DNA of 34,115 nt from Candidatus Pacearchaeota archaeon (GTDB taxonomy: Archaea; Nanobdellota; Nanobdellia; Pacearchaeales; GW2011-AR1): NCBI GenBank assembly GCA_018304045.1, contig JAGVWZ010000015.1, forward strand, positions 1-34,115, given 5' to 3'. The notes under the pieces were generated by a model. That model was not told the DNA's origin, did no database searches, and saw nothing but the letters and a program-made list of their open reading frames with translations. Below, one piece after another: positions 17,047-25,377 of this stretch; within the stretch, counting starts at the first letter, position 1, and each line of letters starts with the position of its first letter. The translations under genes were made by a program, and so were the position numbers.

Positions 17047-17098
17047 CTTGTTTTTATACAAGAAAATAGGGTTTTTAAATTTTTTGAATCAAAAAACC
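17047..17098. other. Two hairpins between divergent promoters
   Basis: CTTGT/ACAAG (17047-17062) and GGGTTTTT/AAAAAACCC (17068-17098) lie between the psmA promoter and the plus-strand gene at 17190. A TATA-like 'TTTATATAC' at about 17142-17150 probably serves that gene. Confidence 0.4.
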
Positions 17099-17189
17099 CA
17101 TAAAATCATCCATTAAAAGTAGCAATTCACACCATAATAATTTATATACTTTGAATTATTTTAAAATATAGGTAAAAAAGAGTTTACAA

Positions 17190-17696
17190 GTGTTCAAGAT
17201 GTCAACAGCTACAGAACCTCCAACATATAGGCAGATTCGTCTTGATTCTTCAAGAGCAACATTTAAGGGAAGTACTGATTTTGATTCAAAAAAAAGGGAT
17301 TTAGAACTAGTTATTGTTAGATCAATGCCAGATGAAGAGGGAGATGCCTTTGAAAATTTAGTTCTTAGATTAACAGTTTTATTAGTTGAAGAAATGCCAA
17401 GTAATCAGGATCCAAAAGCGAGAGTTGGATATGAAGATGTTTTTTCTTTTACTCATGATGGAGATTTTATGGGGCATAACTACAGAGAATTTACAAGAAA
17501 TAGTCAAGGAGAGAGAAGTTATCCCTCTAAGGGATTCAAGCAAGATGGAGATGTGTCTAAACTGTATAGATATGGGGAAGCAATAAGAGATATGATAAAA
17601 AAAAGATCATTGGGCCCAATACTGGATGAACATCCAATAGTGCAGAGATTAAAAGAACATGCTCTTTGGAAATATCCGCCAACTCAACAAGCCTAA
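17190..17696 (+). CDS. Hypothetical protein between rnp2 and psmA (168 aa)
   Basis: No family is recognised. A soluble alpha/beta protein: an early strand 'RDLELVIVRSMPDEEGDAF', a helix 'FENLVLRLTVLLVEEMPS', a polar middle 'NYREFTRNSQGERSYPSK' and helical 'YRYGEAIRDMIKKRS' near the end. The track start is MFKMSTATEPP; the second Met (17199) is equally possible. It sits divergent to psmA and ends 4 nt inside the rnp2 stop. It splits what is otherwise the conserved rnp2-psmA-sdo1-rrp4 order. Confidence 0.75.
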   Translation: MFKMSTATEPPTYRQIRLDSSRATFKGSTDFDSKKRDLELVIVRSMPDEEGDAFENLVLRLTVLLVEEMPSNQDPKARVGYEDVFSFTHDGDFMGHNYREFTRNSQGERSYPSKGFKQDGDVSKLYRYGEAIRDMIKKRSLGPILDEHPIVQRLKEHALWKYPPTQQA

Positions 17697-17962
17697 TTCA
17701 ATCCCTTCAAAGTTCCACTTACTCTTTTAATTTTAATGTCTTTTTCACTCATTAAAAAACTAGTTCTAATTTTATCAAGTGACCTATGGTTTATTGCAAG
17801 TATAATTTTATCATTGCCAATAAATTTTGGACTTGCCTCTGCATATCCAAGAACTCCAATAAATTCCAATATACAATTTTTTATATTTTCTTTTTCAGCA
17901 TCTTTTCCATTTATTAATAAATATCTTTTCTTTTCTCTGTGTGATGGTTTTAGATTTTTCAT
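17693..17962 (-). CDS. rnp2: RNase P protein component 2 (Pop5/Rpp14 family)
   Basis: 89 aa; a protein subunit of archaeal RNase P, which matures tRNA 5' ends. The N-terminal 'PSHREKKRYLLINGKDAEKE' matches the family's basic KxxxRYxxF start. The middle helix pair is 'NIKNCILEFIGVLGYAEASP', and the C-terminal 'LDKIRTSFLMSEKDIKIKRV' followed by 'SGTLKG' is the characteristic Pop5 end. It is slightly short for the family (about 100-120). It starts 2 nt after the subtilase stop, so it is co-transcribed with it. In many archaea this gene is directly upstream of psmA. Confidence 0.85.
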   Translation of the reverse strand: MKNLKPSHREKKRYLLINGKDAEKENIKNCILEFIGVLGYAEASPKFIGNDKIILAINHRSLDKIRTSFLMSEKDIKIKRVSGTLKGLN

Positions 17963-17964
17963 AA

Positions 17965-20793
17965 CTAATTTCTAGGTTTTAATTTTTTATTAAATATTTC
18001 CCTATATTCTTTTAATTTATCTTTTTCAGGTTTTTTAAATAACATGAATAATATAATTATAATAATCACCGCTATAAAAACTATTCCAGTGATATAAATT
18101 ATTAATGCCTTATTAACTTCATAGGAAGAATCTTCTTCAACAGGCTTTTTAGCAGGAGTTTCTTTTTTAATTAATTTACTGGAATTATCTATCTTTATGA
18201 CATTTTCCATTATTTTTCTAATACTTATATTAGCACTATTATTGTTAATTGAAATAAGTTTCAGATAAAGATCATAATAATCCCCTGAAGTTAAATTTAT
18301 TTTTAATTCCTGCCCAATAACCAGGATAAAATTCATTGGATTACTCATTAAACTGATATTTGCAGAGTAATTATCAAACGAATTCAATGTTAAAAAATGT
18401 TCAGATAAATTAAAATTAAATTTTATTTTTTCATTCTTCTTCAATGATTTTTCTATGCCTGAATTTAGTTGCTCTAAATTAACAACATAGGTTAAAGGGA
18501 TTTCAGTCACGCTTCCGCCTCCACCCCCACCTCCACCACCGCCATTATCATTATTGACAACAACAACTTCTGCTTCAGATGTAGTAAAATTATAAGTTCC
18601 ATTTGTAAAACAATTACCAACAATATCACAATAAGTAACATTATAATAATAGTCAGCAGAACTTGTTAAGCTGAAAATTGTAATTGAACTAGTTGTAGAA
18701 TTTACAGCATTTACCGCACTAGAACCAAGACCCTCACTTAAACCATAATTAACAGAATAATTGCAGTTTTCATTAGCAGACATAGAAATTATAGCACTGC
18801 TAGAAGATACAGAACTATTCACAGTTTGAAGAACAGGGTCTGTCTTATCATAAAGAATAGTATAATTGTTATTTGCAAAAGATGAATTTGTAACATTATT
18901 AAAAACAAGATAATTCCAAGAATAATTTCCCTCTAAAGTAATATTATAATAAATAAATGTAGAATTATTAACACCGCTTATATTTTTTGTTTGATTATAA
19001 ACTAAAATTCCACTAGAATTCCATATGTAAAAAGTTGCATTTTTTAAATGACTGTCTTCACTAGAAGATACATTTACAGAAAAATTAGTATTATTAATCA
19101 TATTGCTTCCTTTTTTAATATAAGCAGGATTTGAAGGATTTGTAAGATTTACAGATAAAAGATTCATAATCAATGTATTGTTTGAACTAGCATAAGCAAA
19201 ATTTCCTCTATTATCACTAGCCAAGCAATTCCATTTATAGGCTTGATATGAAAGAGTATAATTAAAACTACTAGAATTATCAGTTCCGCTTATGTTTTTT
19301 GTTTCACTATAGATTAAAATTCCACTAGAATTCCATAAGTAAAAGGTAATATTTTTCAACTGCCAATCACTAGCACTGCAATTAAAATTCTGACTAAGAT
19401 TTGAATTAATTCTATTATTTATAGGACTGGTTAAATTAACAGAAGGAGAAGTAGCATCTGCAAAAAGAACAGCAGAATAAATATCTATTCTTGAAAAATT
19501 TAATCCACTTCCAGAACTATCATCTATATTTTTTCCAGTGATATTTAGCAAATTTTGTATTTCACTTGGAGTTGCATCCCTATTGCTCTGCAGTTTGTAT
19601 AATTGATTTATAATTGCAAAAGCTCCTGCAACATGAGGGGTTGCCATAGAAGTACCTGAAACAATAGCATAATTTCCAGCACAAGTCCATCCAGCCCTGC
19701 AAGATGAAGGATTCCATCTTGTTGAGTTTATACTTCCTCCAGGAGCTAATAAATCAACTAAACTATTTCTATTAGTACTACTCCACATGGCATCTGCTTT
19801 AGTTGTTGCTCCAACAGTAGTTGCATTTGTTACACAAGCAGGAGCTGATACTTTTGCAGTCTGACCTTCATTTCCAGAAGCAATAATTACTGAAATATTG
19901 TAATTAGTTGCATTATTTATTGCAGGAGTAACTAAACTAGAAACAGGTTGACTATCACAATAACTAGTATAGCATAATTCCGGATTATTATCACAATCAG
20001 TACCAAGACTCATTGTTATAACAGAAATATTATAATTATTTGCATTATTAATACACCAGTTAATTGCAGCAGCAACATCATCAAAACTTCCAGAACCAAC
20101 AGAATTTAATACTTTAACACCAATCATGCTAATATTGATAGCAACACCTGAAATTCCACCACTAGCACCAACAATTCCTGCAACATGAGTTCCATGTCCA
20201 TGGTCATCTGTTTTAGAACAATTTTCAATGCAAGCCTTGCCAATGCAATCAATTAAACAAGCTGTTTTATTTTTTCCAACCAAATCTGGATGAGAAAAAT
20301 TAGTTCCGGTATCAACAATACATACTGTTTCTCCAAGCCCGGTTAGATTAAGAGTATTATACTGAAGTTTCCAAGTATTTGATGCATTTATCAATGGAAC
20401 ACTATCTTGTAAAAATGCATGAACTTTTTCAACAGAAAGAATAGAAACTATATTTTCATTTCTTTTTAACTCTTCTAGTTCTTCAGCATTGACTTGCATA
20501 GAAATATGACTATCAAATTCATGCCTTATGCTTTCTTCCCCAATATCTTCTTTAATTGAATCTTTTATTTCTTCTTTTTCTTTTTCAATTCTTTCATCAG
20601 ACTTTTCAGTCTTTATTAAAATTCCAGTTTCATTAGGAGGTTCTTTAATTTCAATAACAATAGTTATTTCCTCTTGTTTTTCAAGATTTTTATAAACACT
20701 AGATTCAACCTTATCACCAACATCATTAGAACTAACTAAAATTAGATTTAACAATAATATTAAAATTATAATTATCAGTCCTCTTTTTTTCAT
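17965..20793 (-). CDS. Membrane-anchored subtilisin-like serine protease (S8)
   Basis: A 942-aa exported protease. Signal peptide about 1-22; I9-type propeptide about 40-128; catalytic domain with D161 in 'CIVDTGTNFSHPDLVG', H200 in 'DDHGHGTHVAGIVGA', oxyanion N308 in 'IASGNEGQ' and S382 in 'GTSMATPHVAG'. Then two related beta modules, each containing an 'YxWNSSGIL' strand and 'TKNISG', a fibronectin-like segment, a run of ten or more glycines, a further beta domain and a C-terminal transmembrane helix followed by a basic tail. It is very rich in N-x-S/T sequons, consistent with a glycosylated cell-surface enzyme. rnp2 follows at once. Confidence 0.95.
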   Translation of the reverse strand: MKKRGLIIIILILLLNLILVSSNDVGDKVESSVYKNLEKQEEITIVIEIKEPPNETGILIKTEKSDERIEKEKEEIKDSIKEDIGEESIRHEFDSHISMQVNAEELEELKRNENIVSILSVEKVHAFLQDSVPLINASNTWKLQYNTLNLTGLGETVCIVDTGTNFSHPDLVGKNKTACLIDCIGKACIENCSKTDDHGHGTHVAGIVGASGGISGVAINISMIGVKVLNSVGSGSFDDVAAAINWCINNANNYNISVITMSLGTDCDNNPELCYTSYCDSQPVSSLVTPAINNATNYNISVIIASGNEGQTAKVSAPACVTNATTVGATTKADAMWSSTNRNSLVDLLAPGGSINSTRWNPSSCRAGWTCAGNYAIVSGTSMATPHVAGAFAIINQLYKLQSNRDATPSEIQNLLNITGKNIDDSSGSGLNFSRIDIYSAVLFADATSPSVNLTSPINNRINSNLSQNFNCSASDWQLKNITFYLWNSSGILIYSETKNISGTDNSSSFNYTLSYQAYKWNCLASDNRGNFAYASSNNTLIMNLLSVNLTNPSNPAYIKKGSNMINNTNFSVNVSSSEDSHLKNATFYIWNSSGILVYNQTKNISGVNNSTFIYYNITLEGNYSWNYLVFNNVTNSSFANNNYTILYDKTDPVLQTVNSSVSSSSAIISMSANENCNYSVNYGLSEGLGSSAVNAVNSTTSSITIFSLTSSADYYYNVTYCDIVGNCFTNGTYNFTTSEAEVVVVNNDNGGGGGGGGGGSVTEIPLTYVVNLEQLNSGIEKSLKKNEKIKFNFNLSEHFLTLNSFDNYSANISLMSNPMNFILVIGQELKINLTSGDYYDLYLKLISINNNSANISIRKIMENVIKIDNSSKLIKKETPAKKPVEEDSSYEVNKALIIYITGIVFIAVIIIIILFMLFKKPEKDKLKEYREIFNKKLKPRN

Positions 20794-20800
20794 TTTATTA

Positions 20801-21127
20801 TTAATTATTTATAACCGCACATTTATTGTTTACGCAACCACACTTACCAACTCCACAATCTAAAATACTTTCACAATCCATTGAACAAATTTTATTTGAA
20901 CAATCAGGTTTATTCTTGATATTAACACAAGAATCTGCATGACAACAACTAGCAGGAACACAATCCTTGTTTTCTTTACATCCATTAGCAAAATCATAAT
21001 TTTCATCATCATTTCTAACAGCATAAATTATAAGAGTCAATAGCAAAATTAGTATAATAATTATAACAAGTATTTTTTTATTATAAATCACTTTGAATTT
21101 TAATCCCTGTTTTTTTGTTTTAACCAT
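20801..21127 (-). CDS. Single-pass membrane protein with Cys-rich exterior
   Basis: I start it at MVKTKKQG (21127, 108 aa), not the track Met at 21172, because a minus-strand TATA-like 'TTTTTATAGG' (about 21148-21157) lies about 25 bp before this ATG. A basic cytosolic tip precedes one transmembrane helix (about residues 19-37). The exterior carries about 12 Cys in motifs such as 'CKENKDCVPASCCHADSC' and 'CGVGKCGCVNNKC', like small disulfide-knotted domains seen in other DPANN surface proteins. Function is unknown. It sits 8 bp upstream of the subtilase on the same strand. Confidence 0.72.
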   Translation of the reverse strand: MVKTKKQGLKFKVIYNKKILVIIIILILLLTLIIYAVRNDDENYDFANGCKENKDCVPASCCHADSCVNIKNKPDCSNKICSMDCESILDCGVGKCGCVNNKCAVINN

Positions 21128-21181
21128 ATAATATGTAATAGAAATGCCTATAAAAATATTAGCAAAATACAACTATTTTTT

Positions 21182-21297
21182 AAGACTGAGAAAATCTTTT
21201 TTCGCACCCCGTGGTTTTAACCACGAATAAGAAAAAAGATTTTCGAGGTGATAAAGAACTCGAAAACAATCGGGGTTAAAAAGCCGAGTTCTTTACA
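21182..21297 (+). repeat. Two-hairpin element, copy 1 (upstream of rnj)
   Basis: Hairpin A is a perfect 14-bp stem (21190-21203 with 21231-21244) around an inner stem CGTGG/CCACG. Hairpin B is a 10-bp stem AAAGAACTCG/CGAGTTCTTT (21253-21294). A CACC in the loop side of A can pair with GGTG just after A (pseudoknot). A second copy lies at 25169-25288. It ends 26 bp before the TATA box of the RNase J gene. Confidence 0.85.
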
Positions 21298-21322
21298 GAT
21301 AGATATTTAAATTATAATACTC

Positions 21323-21330
21323 TTTATATA
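21323..21330 (+). promoter_or_regulatory. TATA box of the RNase J gene
   Basis: TTTATATA 26-33 bp before the ATG, so the transcript is leaderless or nearly so. Confidence 0.65.
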
Positions 21331-21355
21331 ATAAAAAAGAGGATATGCTGATTAT

Positions 21356-22690
21356 ATGAAAATTTATGCAATAGGCGGTTTTAATGAAGTTGGAAAAAAC
21401 ATGACTGCTGTTGATTTAGGAGAAGATGTAATTATTTTTGATTGCGGATTATACCTCCCACCTATCGTAGAGCTAGAAGAATCAGAACGAGTCTATACTG
21501 AAAAAAGATTGAGGCAAATAGGCGCTGTTCCATCAGATGAAATCTTAGATGGTTTAAATTTAAGAGAAAAAGTAAGAGCAATTATTCCAAGTCATGCTCA
21601 TTTAGACCATATAGGAGCAATTCCATTTTTAGCCCATAGATATAATGCAGATATAATCGGAACACCTTTTACAATAGAAGTTCTTAAAACTCTTTTAAAT
21701 GAAGAACAACAACACCTAACAAATAGGATGAGAATTGTTCAGCCAAATTCTTTTTGTCATGTTCAAGGAAAAAACAAAAAATATAAAGTAGAATTCATAA
21801 ATATAACTCATTCAACACTTCAAACATCAATGATAGCACTTCATACAGATGAAGGCATTGTTCTTTATTCCAATGATTTTAAGTTGGATAACAATCCTAT
21901 TCTTGGAAAAAAACCCAATTATGAAAGATTAAAAGAAATTGGAAAAGAAGGAGTAAAAGTTATGATAGTGGATTCTCTTTATTCAGGAGATGAAAGAAAA
22001 ACAGCAAGTGAAAAAGTCGCAAGAACTCTTCTTGAAGAAGTAATGCTGACAACCAACAATGAAAAAGCAGCAGTATTTGTCACAACTTTTTCTTCCCACA
22101 TTGCAAGATTAAAATCCATTGTAGAATTTGGAAAACAATTAAACAGAAGAATAATATTTTTAGGAAGGAGTTTAAATAAATATGTAGTTTCTGCATCAAA
22201 AGTAGACCTATGCCCATTTATCCATGATATTGAAATAGCAACCTATAAAAATCAATTGGAAAAAAAACTAAAATTAATAAGCAAGAACAGGTCTCAGTAT
22301 CTAGTTGTATGTACAGGTCATCAAGGAGAACCAGGAAGTATTATGGACAGGATTTCAAGGAATAAACTGCCATTTCAATTTGAAAATGGAGATCATGCAA
22401 TTTTTTCTTCATCAGTTATTCCAACAAAAATAAACATAGAAAACAGGGAAAGATTAGACCAAAGATTGAGAAAAAGAGGGACAAGGTTGTTTAGTAATAT
22501 TCATGTTTCAGGTCATGCTGGAAGAGAAGATCTTAGAGATTTTATCAACATGGTTAATCCAGAACATATAATTCCTGCCCATGGTAGTCATGATAAAATT
22601 TCTCCAATGGTGAGTCTTGGAGAAGAACTAGGTTATAAAAACAATAAGAACATTCATTTATTAAATGATAGGCAAAAATTAGATTTATAA
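21356..22690 (+). CDS. rnj: Archaeal RNase J (beta-CASP metallo-beta-lactamase ribonuclease)
   Basis: A 444-aa 5'-3' exoribonuclease and, in some archaea, endonuclease in mRNA decay. It starts with the family 'IGGFNEVGKNMTAVDLGED'. The zinc motif 2 'SHAHLDHIGAIP' lies near residues 79-90 and motif 3 His is in 'INITHSTLQTSM'; 'SNDFKLDNNP' is motif 4. Beta-CASP motifs follow in 'VVCTGHQGEPGSIMDRIS', 'SGHAGREDL' and 'IIPAHGSHDK'. The length matches archaeal RNase J. The next gene starts 1 bp after its stop, indicating an operon of three genes. Confidence 0.95.
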   Translation: MKIYAIGGFNEVGKNMTAVDLGEDVIIFDCGLYLPPIVELEESERVYTEKRLRQIGAVPSDEILDGLNLREKVRAIIPSHAHLDHIGAIPFLAHRYNADIIGTPFTIEVLKTLLNEEQQHLTNRMRIVQPNSFCHVQGKNKKYKVEFINITHSTLQTSMIALHTDEGIVLYSNDFKLDNNPILGKKPNYERLKEIGKEGVKVMIVDSLYSGDERKTASEKVARTLLEEVMLTTNNEKAAVFVTTFSSHIARLKSIVEFGKQLNRRIIFLGRSLNKYVVSASKVDLCPFIHDIEIATYKNQLEKKLKLISKNRSQYLVVCTGHQGEPGSIMDRISRNKLPFQFENGDHAIFSSSVIPTKINIENRERLDQRLRKRGTRLFSNIHVSGHAGREDLRDFINMVNPEHIIPAHGSHDKISPMVSLGEELGYKNNKNIHLLNDRQKLDL

Positions 22691-22691
22691 A

Positions 22692-23516
22692 ATGGTAATA
22701 GAAGAAATAGTAACATCTTTAAAAAATGCAGTAGCTCATGGAGATTCTTTAGAAACTGCAATTCAATTAGCAATTAATTCAGGTTATAATCCTAAAGATG
22801 TTAAAGAAGCATCACAATTTGTTTCAGGAAGTGCTGTTTCCTTTTTACAGCCAAGACATGATGAACAATTTGCAATGCCTGCTCAAAAAAGATTTTTTAC
22901 AGGAAATCCTGTAGGTATTCCAAAGCCAAATATACAAAGGCCAGGAATAAGGCCTTTTTCAGCTCAAGCTCTTCAACAACCACAACAAATGCAATCAAAT
23001 CAAATGCAACCAGTTCCATCAAGTCAATTCAGTAAAAATCAACAAATTCCACCTAATACAAATCAGCAACAGCAAAATCAAAACAAACCAACACAACAAA
23101 CTCAACAACAAAATAATTTAGCTCAACAAACTCAACAAACTCAACAACAAAATAATATATTACAACTAACTCAACCATACTCACAATCACAGCAATTGCA
23201 AACTAACCAACCATCTCAACCAATTACAAATCAAATAACAAACATAAGACAGGATAGTCAGGCAATAAAACAAAACATAAGTGATGGTTCTGTATATGCC
23301 AATGAGAATTCATCCTATAATAATCCATTCACTTCCTCCTCCCAATCCTCCTCACAGTCATTATCAAGAGAACTTGATAATATAAAACCTACAAAAGAAG
23401 GTCATATGAAAGAAATTCTTCTTCTTTTAGTATTAATCATATTAATAGGATTGTTAATTTTAAGTTTTGTATTCAAAAATCAAATTCTAGATTTTTTCAC
23501 AACACTTTCAGGATAA
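22692..23516 (+). CDS. Gln-rich tail-anchored membrane protein
   Basis: A 274-aa protein. Residues 1-50, 'IEEIVTSLKNAVAHGDSLET' onward, form a small three-helix domain resembling UBA-like folds. The middle (about 95-210) is low complexity, dominated by Gln, Asn, Ser, Pro and Thr, with tandem 'TQQTQQQNN' units. A transmembrane helix (about 240-262) lies close to the C-terminus, so the rest faces the cytosol. It is sandwiched with 1-bp gaps between rnj and the methyltransferase. Function unknown; a membrane tether for an RNA-decay partner would be pure inference. Confidence 0.75.
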   Translation: MVIEEIVTSLKNAVAHGDSLETAIQLAINSGYNPKDVKEASQFVSGSAVSFLQPRHDEQFAMPAQKRFFTGNPVGIPKPNIQRPGIRPFSAQALQQPQQMQSNQMQPVPSSQFSKNQQIPPNTNQQQQNQNKPTQQTQQQNNLAQQTQQTQQQNNILQLTQPYSQSQQLQTNQPSQPITNQITNIRQDSQAIKQNISDGSVYANENSSYNNPFTSSSQSSSQSLSRELDNIKPTKEGHMKEILLLLVLIILIGLLILSFVFKNQILDFFTTLSG

Positions 23517-23517
23517 A

Positions 23518-24315
23518 ATGGAAATTTACCAGCCTTCAGAAGATTCTCATCTTCTTTCAAATTCAGTAAAAGATTATTTAATCAATCTTAATAAGAAAAT
23601 CAATAATATTACTAATATCAATAATGTTAAATATAATAAGTCAAGTAACAATAAATATAATCCATATAGCTTAGCTTCTTTTATTAATCCTAATCACATT
23701 AATAATAAATCAATAAATTCTAATAACAACAATAATTCTAACTTATCTGCTAAATTTAAATCTTCAAATCTCATCAACTCTAACAAATCTCCACTATCAT
23801 CTTCCAATCACATTAATGATATTAAGGATTTAATTAAAATTATTGATATTGGTTCTGGCTCTGGTATTCAGGCAAAAACCTGCAAGAAATTAGGTTTTAA
23901 TAATATTTTAACATCTGACATAAATCCTAATGTAATAAAATCATTAAAAAAACAAGGATTTAAATCAATAAATTCCAATTTATTTGAAAAAATAAAAGGC
24001 AAATTTGATTTAATTATATTCAATCCACCCTATCTTCCAGAAGATAAAAATGAACCCCCAGATTCAAGACATGCAACAACAGCAGGAAAACAAGGCTATG
24101 AAATTATAATTAAATTTCTAAAGCAAGCTAAATCTCATTTAGAAACTAAGGGAACAATTCTTTTGTTATTTTCGTCTCTAAGCAAGCCAAATATAATCAA
24201 AAAACAAGCCAAAGCCCTAGGCTACGGCCTAAAACTTATAAAAAAACAAAATCTTTTCTTTGAAAAGATTTTCGTATATAAAATAAAGAGGAAACAATCA
24301 AAAGCTCTTTTATAG
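23518..24315 (+). CDS. HemK2/Mtq2-type release-factor glutamine methyltransferase with Asn-rich insertion
   Basis: A 265-aa protein. The family start 'MEIYQPSEDSHLL' (1-13) is right. The SAM loop 'IIDIGSGSGIQA' is at 108-119, 'TSDINPNVI' is motif II, and the catalytic 'NPPYLP' is at 169-174, followed by 'DSRHATTAGKQGYEII', a usual HemK2 feature. The expected activity is N5-methylation of Gln in the GGQ motif of aRF1 (with Trm112). Normally only about 20 residues separate the first two motifs; here about 83 Asn/Ser/Lys-rich residues (about 22-104) intervene. The frame is open throughout, so the insertion is translated if real. Confidence 0.88.
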   Translation: MEIYQPSEDSHLLSNSVKDYLINLNKKINNITNINNVKYNKSSNNKYNPYSLASFINPNHINNKSINSNNNNNSNLSAKFKSSNLINSNKSPLSSSNHINDIKDLIKIIDIGSGSGIQAKTCKKLGFNNILTSDINPNVIKSLKKQGFKSINSNLFEKIKGKFDLIIFNPPYLPEDKNEPPDSRHATTAGKQGYEIIIKFLKQAKSHLETKGTILLLFSSLSKPNIIKKQAKALGYGLKLIKKQNLFFEKIFVYKIKRKQSKALL

Positions 24316-24323
24316 AGCTTTTT
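24299..24323 (+). terminator. Hairpin with T-tract at the end of the rnj operon
   Basis: AAAGCTCT / AGAGCTTT stem followed by TTTTTG-type sequence overlaps the methyltransferase stop codon. Upstream, AAAATCTTTTC/GAAAAGATTTT (about 24247-24272) is another perfect stem in the coding end. The next gene is convergent. Confidence 0.55.
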
Positions 24324-24367
24324 GTTTATGAAATAAAAATAAAGAAAAAATAAGAAAAAATTTAGTT

Positions 24368-25009
24368 TTATCTACAAGCAGTTAAACTTCTATATAATAT
24401 TCCTTTTTCATTTACACAAGCATAAGCACTTCCATTGCCAGTCATATTATTTGAAGCAATTACTCCTTGAAATCTAGTTAAAGAAGCCTTAACAACTAAT
24501 TGGTCAAGAATAGTTTCTAATACCACTCCACTAGGAGATCCTGTTTTTATTAAAGTTAAATCTCCCTCTAATTTTGCTAGTCCTGAATAAGGTGTTATTG
24601 TAAGACTTCCGTTTTCATTACTTTTGAATACAACACCTCCTGTGTATCCTACTTTAGTTAGAGTTAAATCTGATTCTAATTTTGTATATCCTGACTGCGG
24701 AGTTATAGTCAAACTTCCCTCATTGTTTGTTTTGAAAACTGCACCACCAGATTGTCCTATTTTAGTTAATGTTAAATCAGATTCTAACTTAGTAACCCCT
24801 GTTCTAGATGATAACTTTAAAGCATTTCCACTTGAGATTGTTCCCTGAACTTCACAAATAGAATCTGCATCACAAGAATTTGCTTTTAGATTACTTTGAA
24901 AAATTGCATTTCCAGTTATAGAAGAAGTTGCAACAGATGCAACAACAGCAATAACAAGAACAGCTCCAATTAAGAACCACAAATTAACATTAATATTATT
25001 ATTTTTCAT
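24368..25009 (-). CDS. Membrane-anchored surface protein with three 36-aa repeats
   Basis: A 213-aa protein. One transmembrane segment (about 9-29) is followed by 'SSITGNAIF', a motif often seen just outside the anchor in DPANN surface proteins. Three tandem repeats of 36 residues start with 'TKLESDLTLTKIGQSGGAVF' and end in 'GSLTITP.SG'; the third is degenerate. A beta-helix-like fold is plausible. The C-terminus has two Cys in 'ACVNEKGILYRSLTACR', probably disulfide-linked. Function unknown. Confidence 0.75.
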   Translation of the reverse strand: MKNNNINVNLWFLIGAVLVIAVVASVATSSITGNAIFQSNLKANSCDADSICEVQGTISSGNALKLSSRTGVTKLESDLTLTKIGQSGGAVFKTNNEGSLTITPQSGYTKLESDLTLTKVGYTGGVVFKSNENGSLTITPYSGLAKLEGDLTLIKTGSPSGVVLETILDQLVVKASLTRFQGVIASNNMTGNGSAYACVNEKGILYRSLTACR

Positions 25010-25168
25010 AATATATTTTTATTTATTTAAACCTCTTTTCATCATCTTTTTACTTATCTATTAATAAAAACAGAATTTATATATATATGTTTTTACTAAC
25101 TTAATTATTAAACCTTCTTAATTTAAGCATATTTCCAACTACAATTATCCTTAAACATCAAAAATCTT
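25010..25168. other. Upstream region of the repeat-protein gene
   Basis: AT-rich intergenic DNA. 'TTTATATATATATG' at about 25077-25090 is a possible TATA region. No ORF is supported. Confidence 0.4.
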
Positions 25169-25288
25169 AAGACTTAGAAAATCTTTTTTTCGCACCATCG
25201 AAGGTTTTTAACCTCCAAGAAAGAAAAAAGATTTTCGAGGTGATAAAGAACTCGAAAAAATTCGGAGTTTTAACGCCAAGTTCTTTAC
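25169..25288 (+). repeat. Two-hairpin element, copy 2 (upstream of mre11)
   Basis: Hairpin A: 13-bp stem (25177-25189 with 25224-25236) around GAAGGTT/AACCTCC, a different inner sequence from copy 1 that still pairs but for one mismatch. Hairpin B: AAAGAACT/AGTTCTTT (25245-25252 with 25279-25286). CACC (25193-25196) and GGTG (25239-25242) are both kept. It ends about 30 bp before the mre11 TATA box. Confidence 0.85.
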
Positions 25289-25318
25289 ATTTTTGTGGCT
25301 TAAAAATCCATTATAGAG

Positions 25319-25369
25319 TATATAAATTTTTAAATATAAAAAAATAACCCTATTTTAATACAAATAGGG
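25319..25369 (+). promoter_or_regulatory. mre11 promoter and initiation-region hairpin
   Basis: A TATA box 'TATATAAAT' at about 25319-25327 predicts a start near 25350. There the transcript would open with the perfect hairpin CCCTATTT/AAATAGGG (25348-25369), whose 3' arm holds the only SD-like G-run before the TTG start codon. Confidence 0.5.
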
Positions 25370-25377
25370 GTATTATT

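Noticed and set aside
21249-21311. GTG-started 20-codon frame in the two-hairpin element, behind an SD-like GAGGTG
   Set aside because: The frame is partly shared by both copies, but the SD match overlaps the start codon and the conserved stems explain the sequence better.
23041-23170. CRISPR-like regular repeats (ACAACAAACTCAACAAC)
   Set aside because: They are in-frame Gln codon repeats inside a coding gene, with no spacers or Cas genes.
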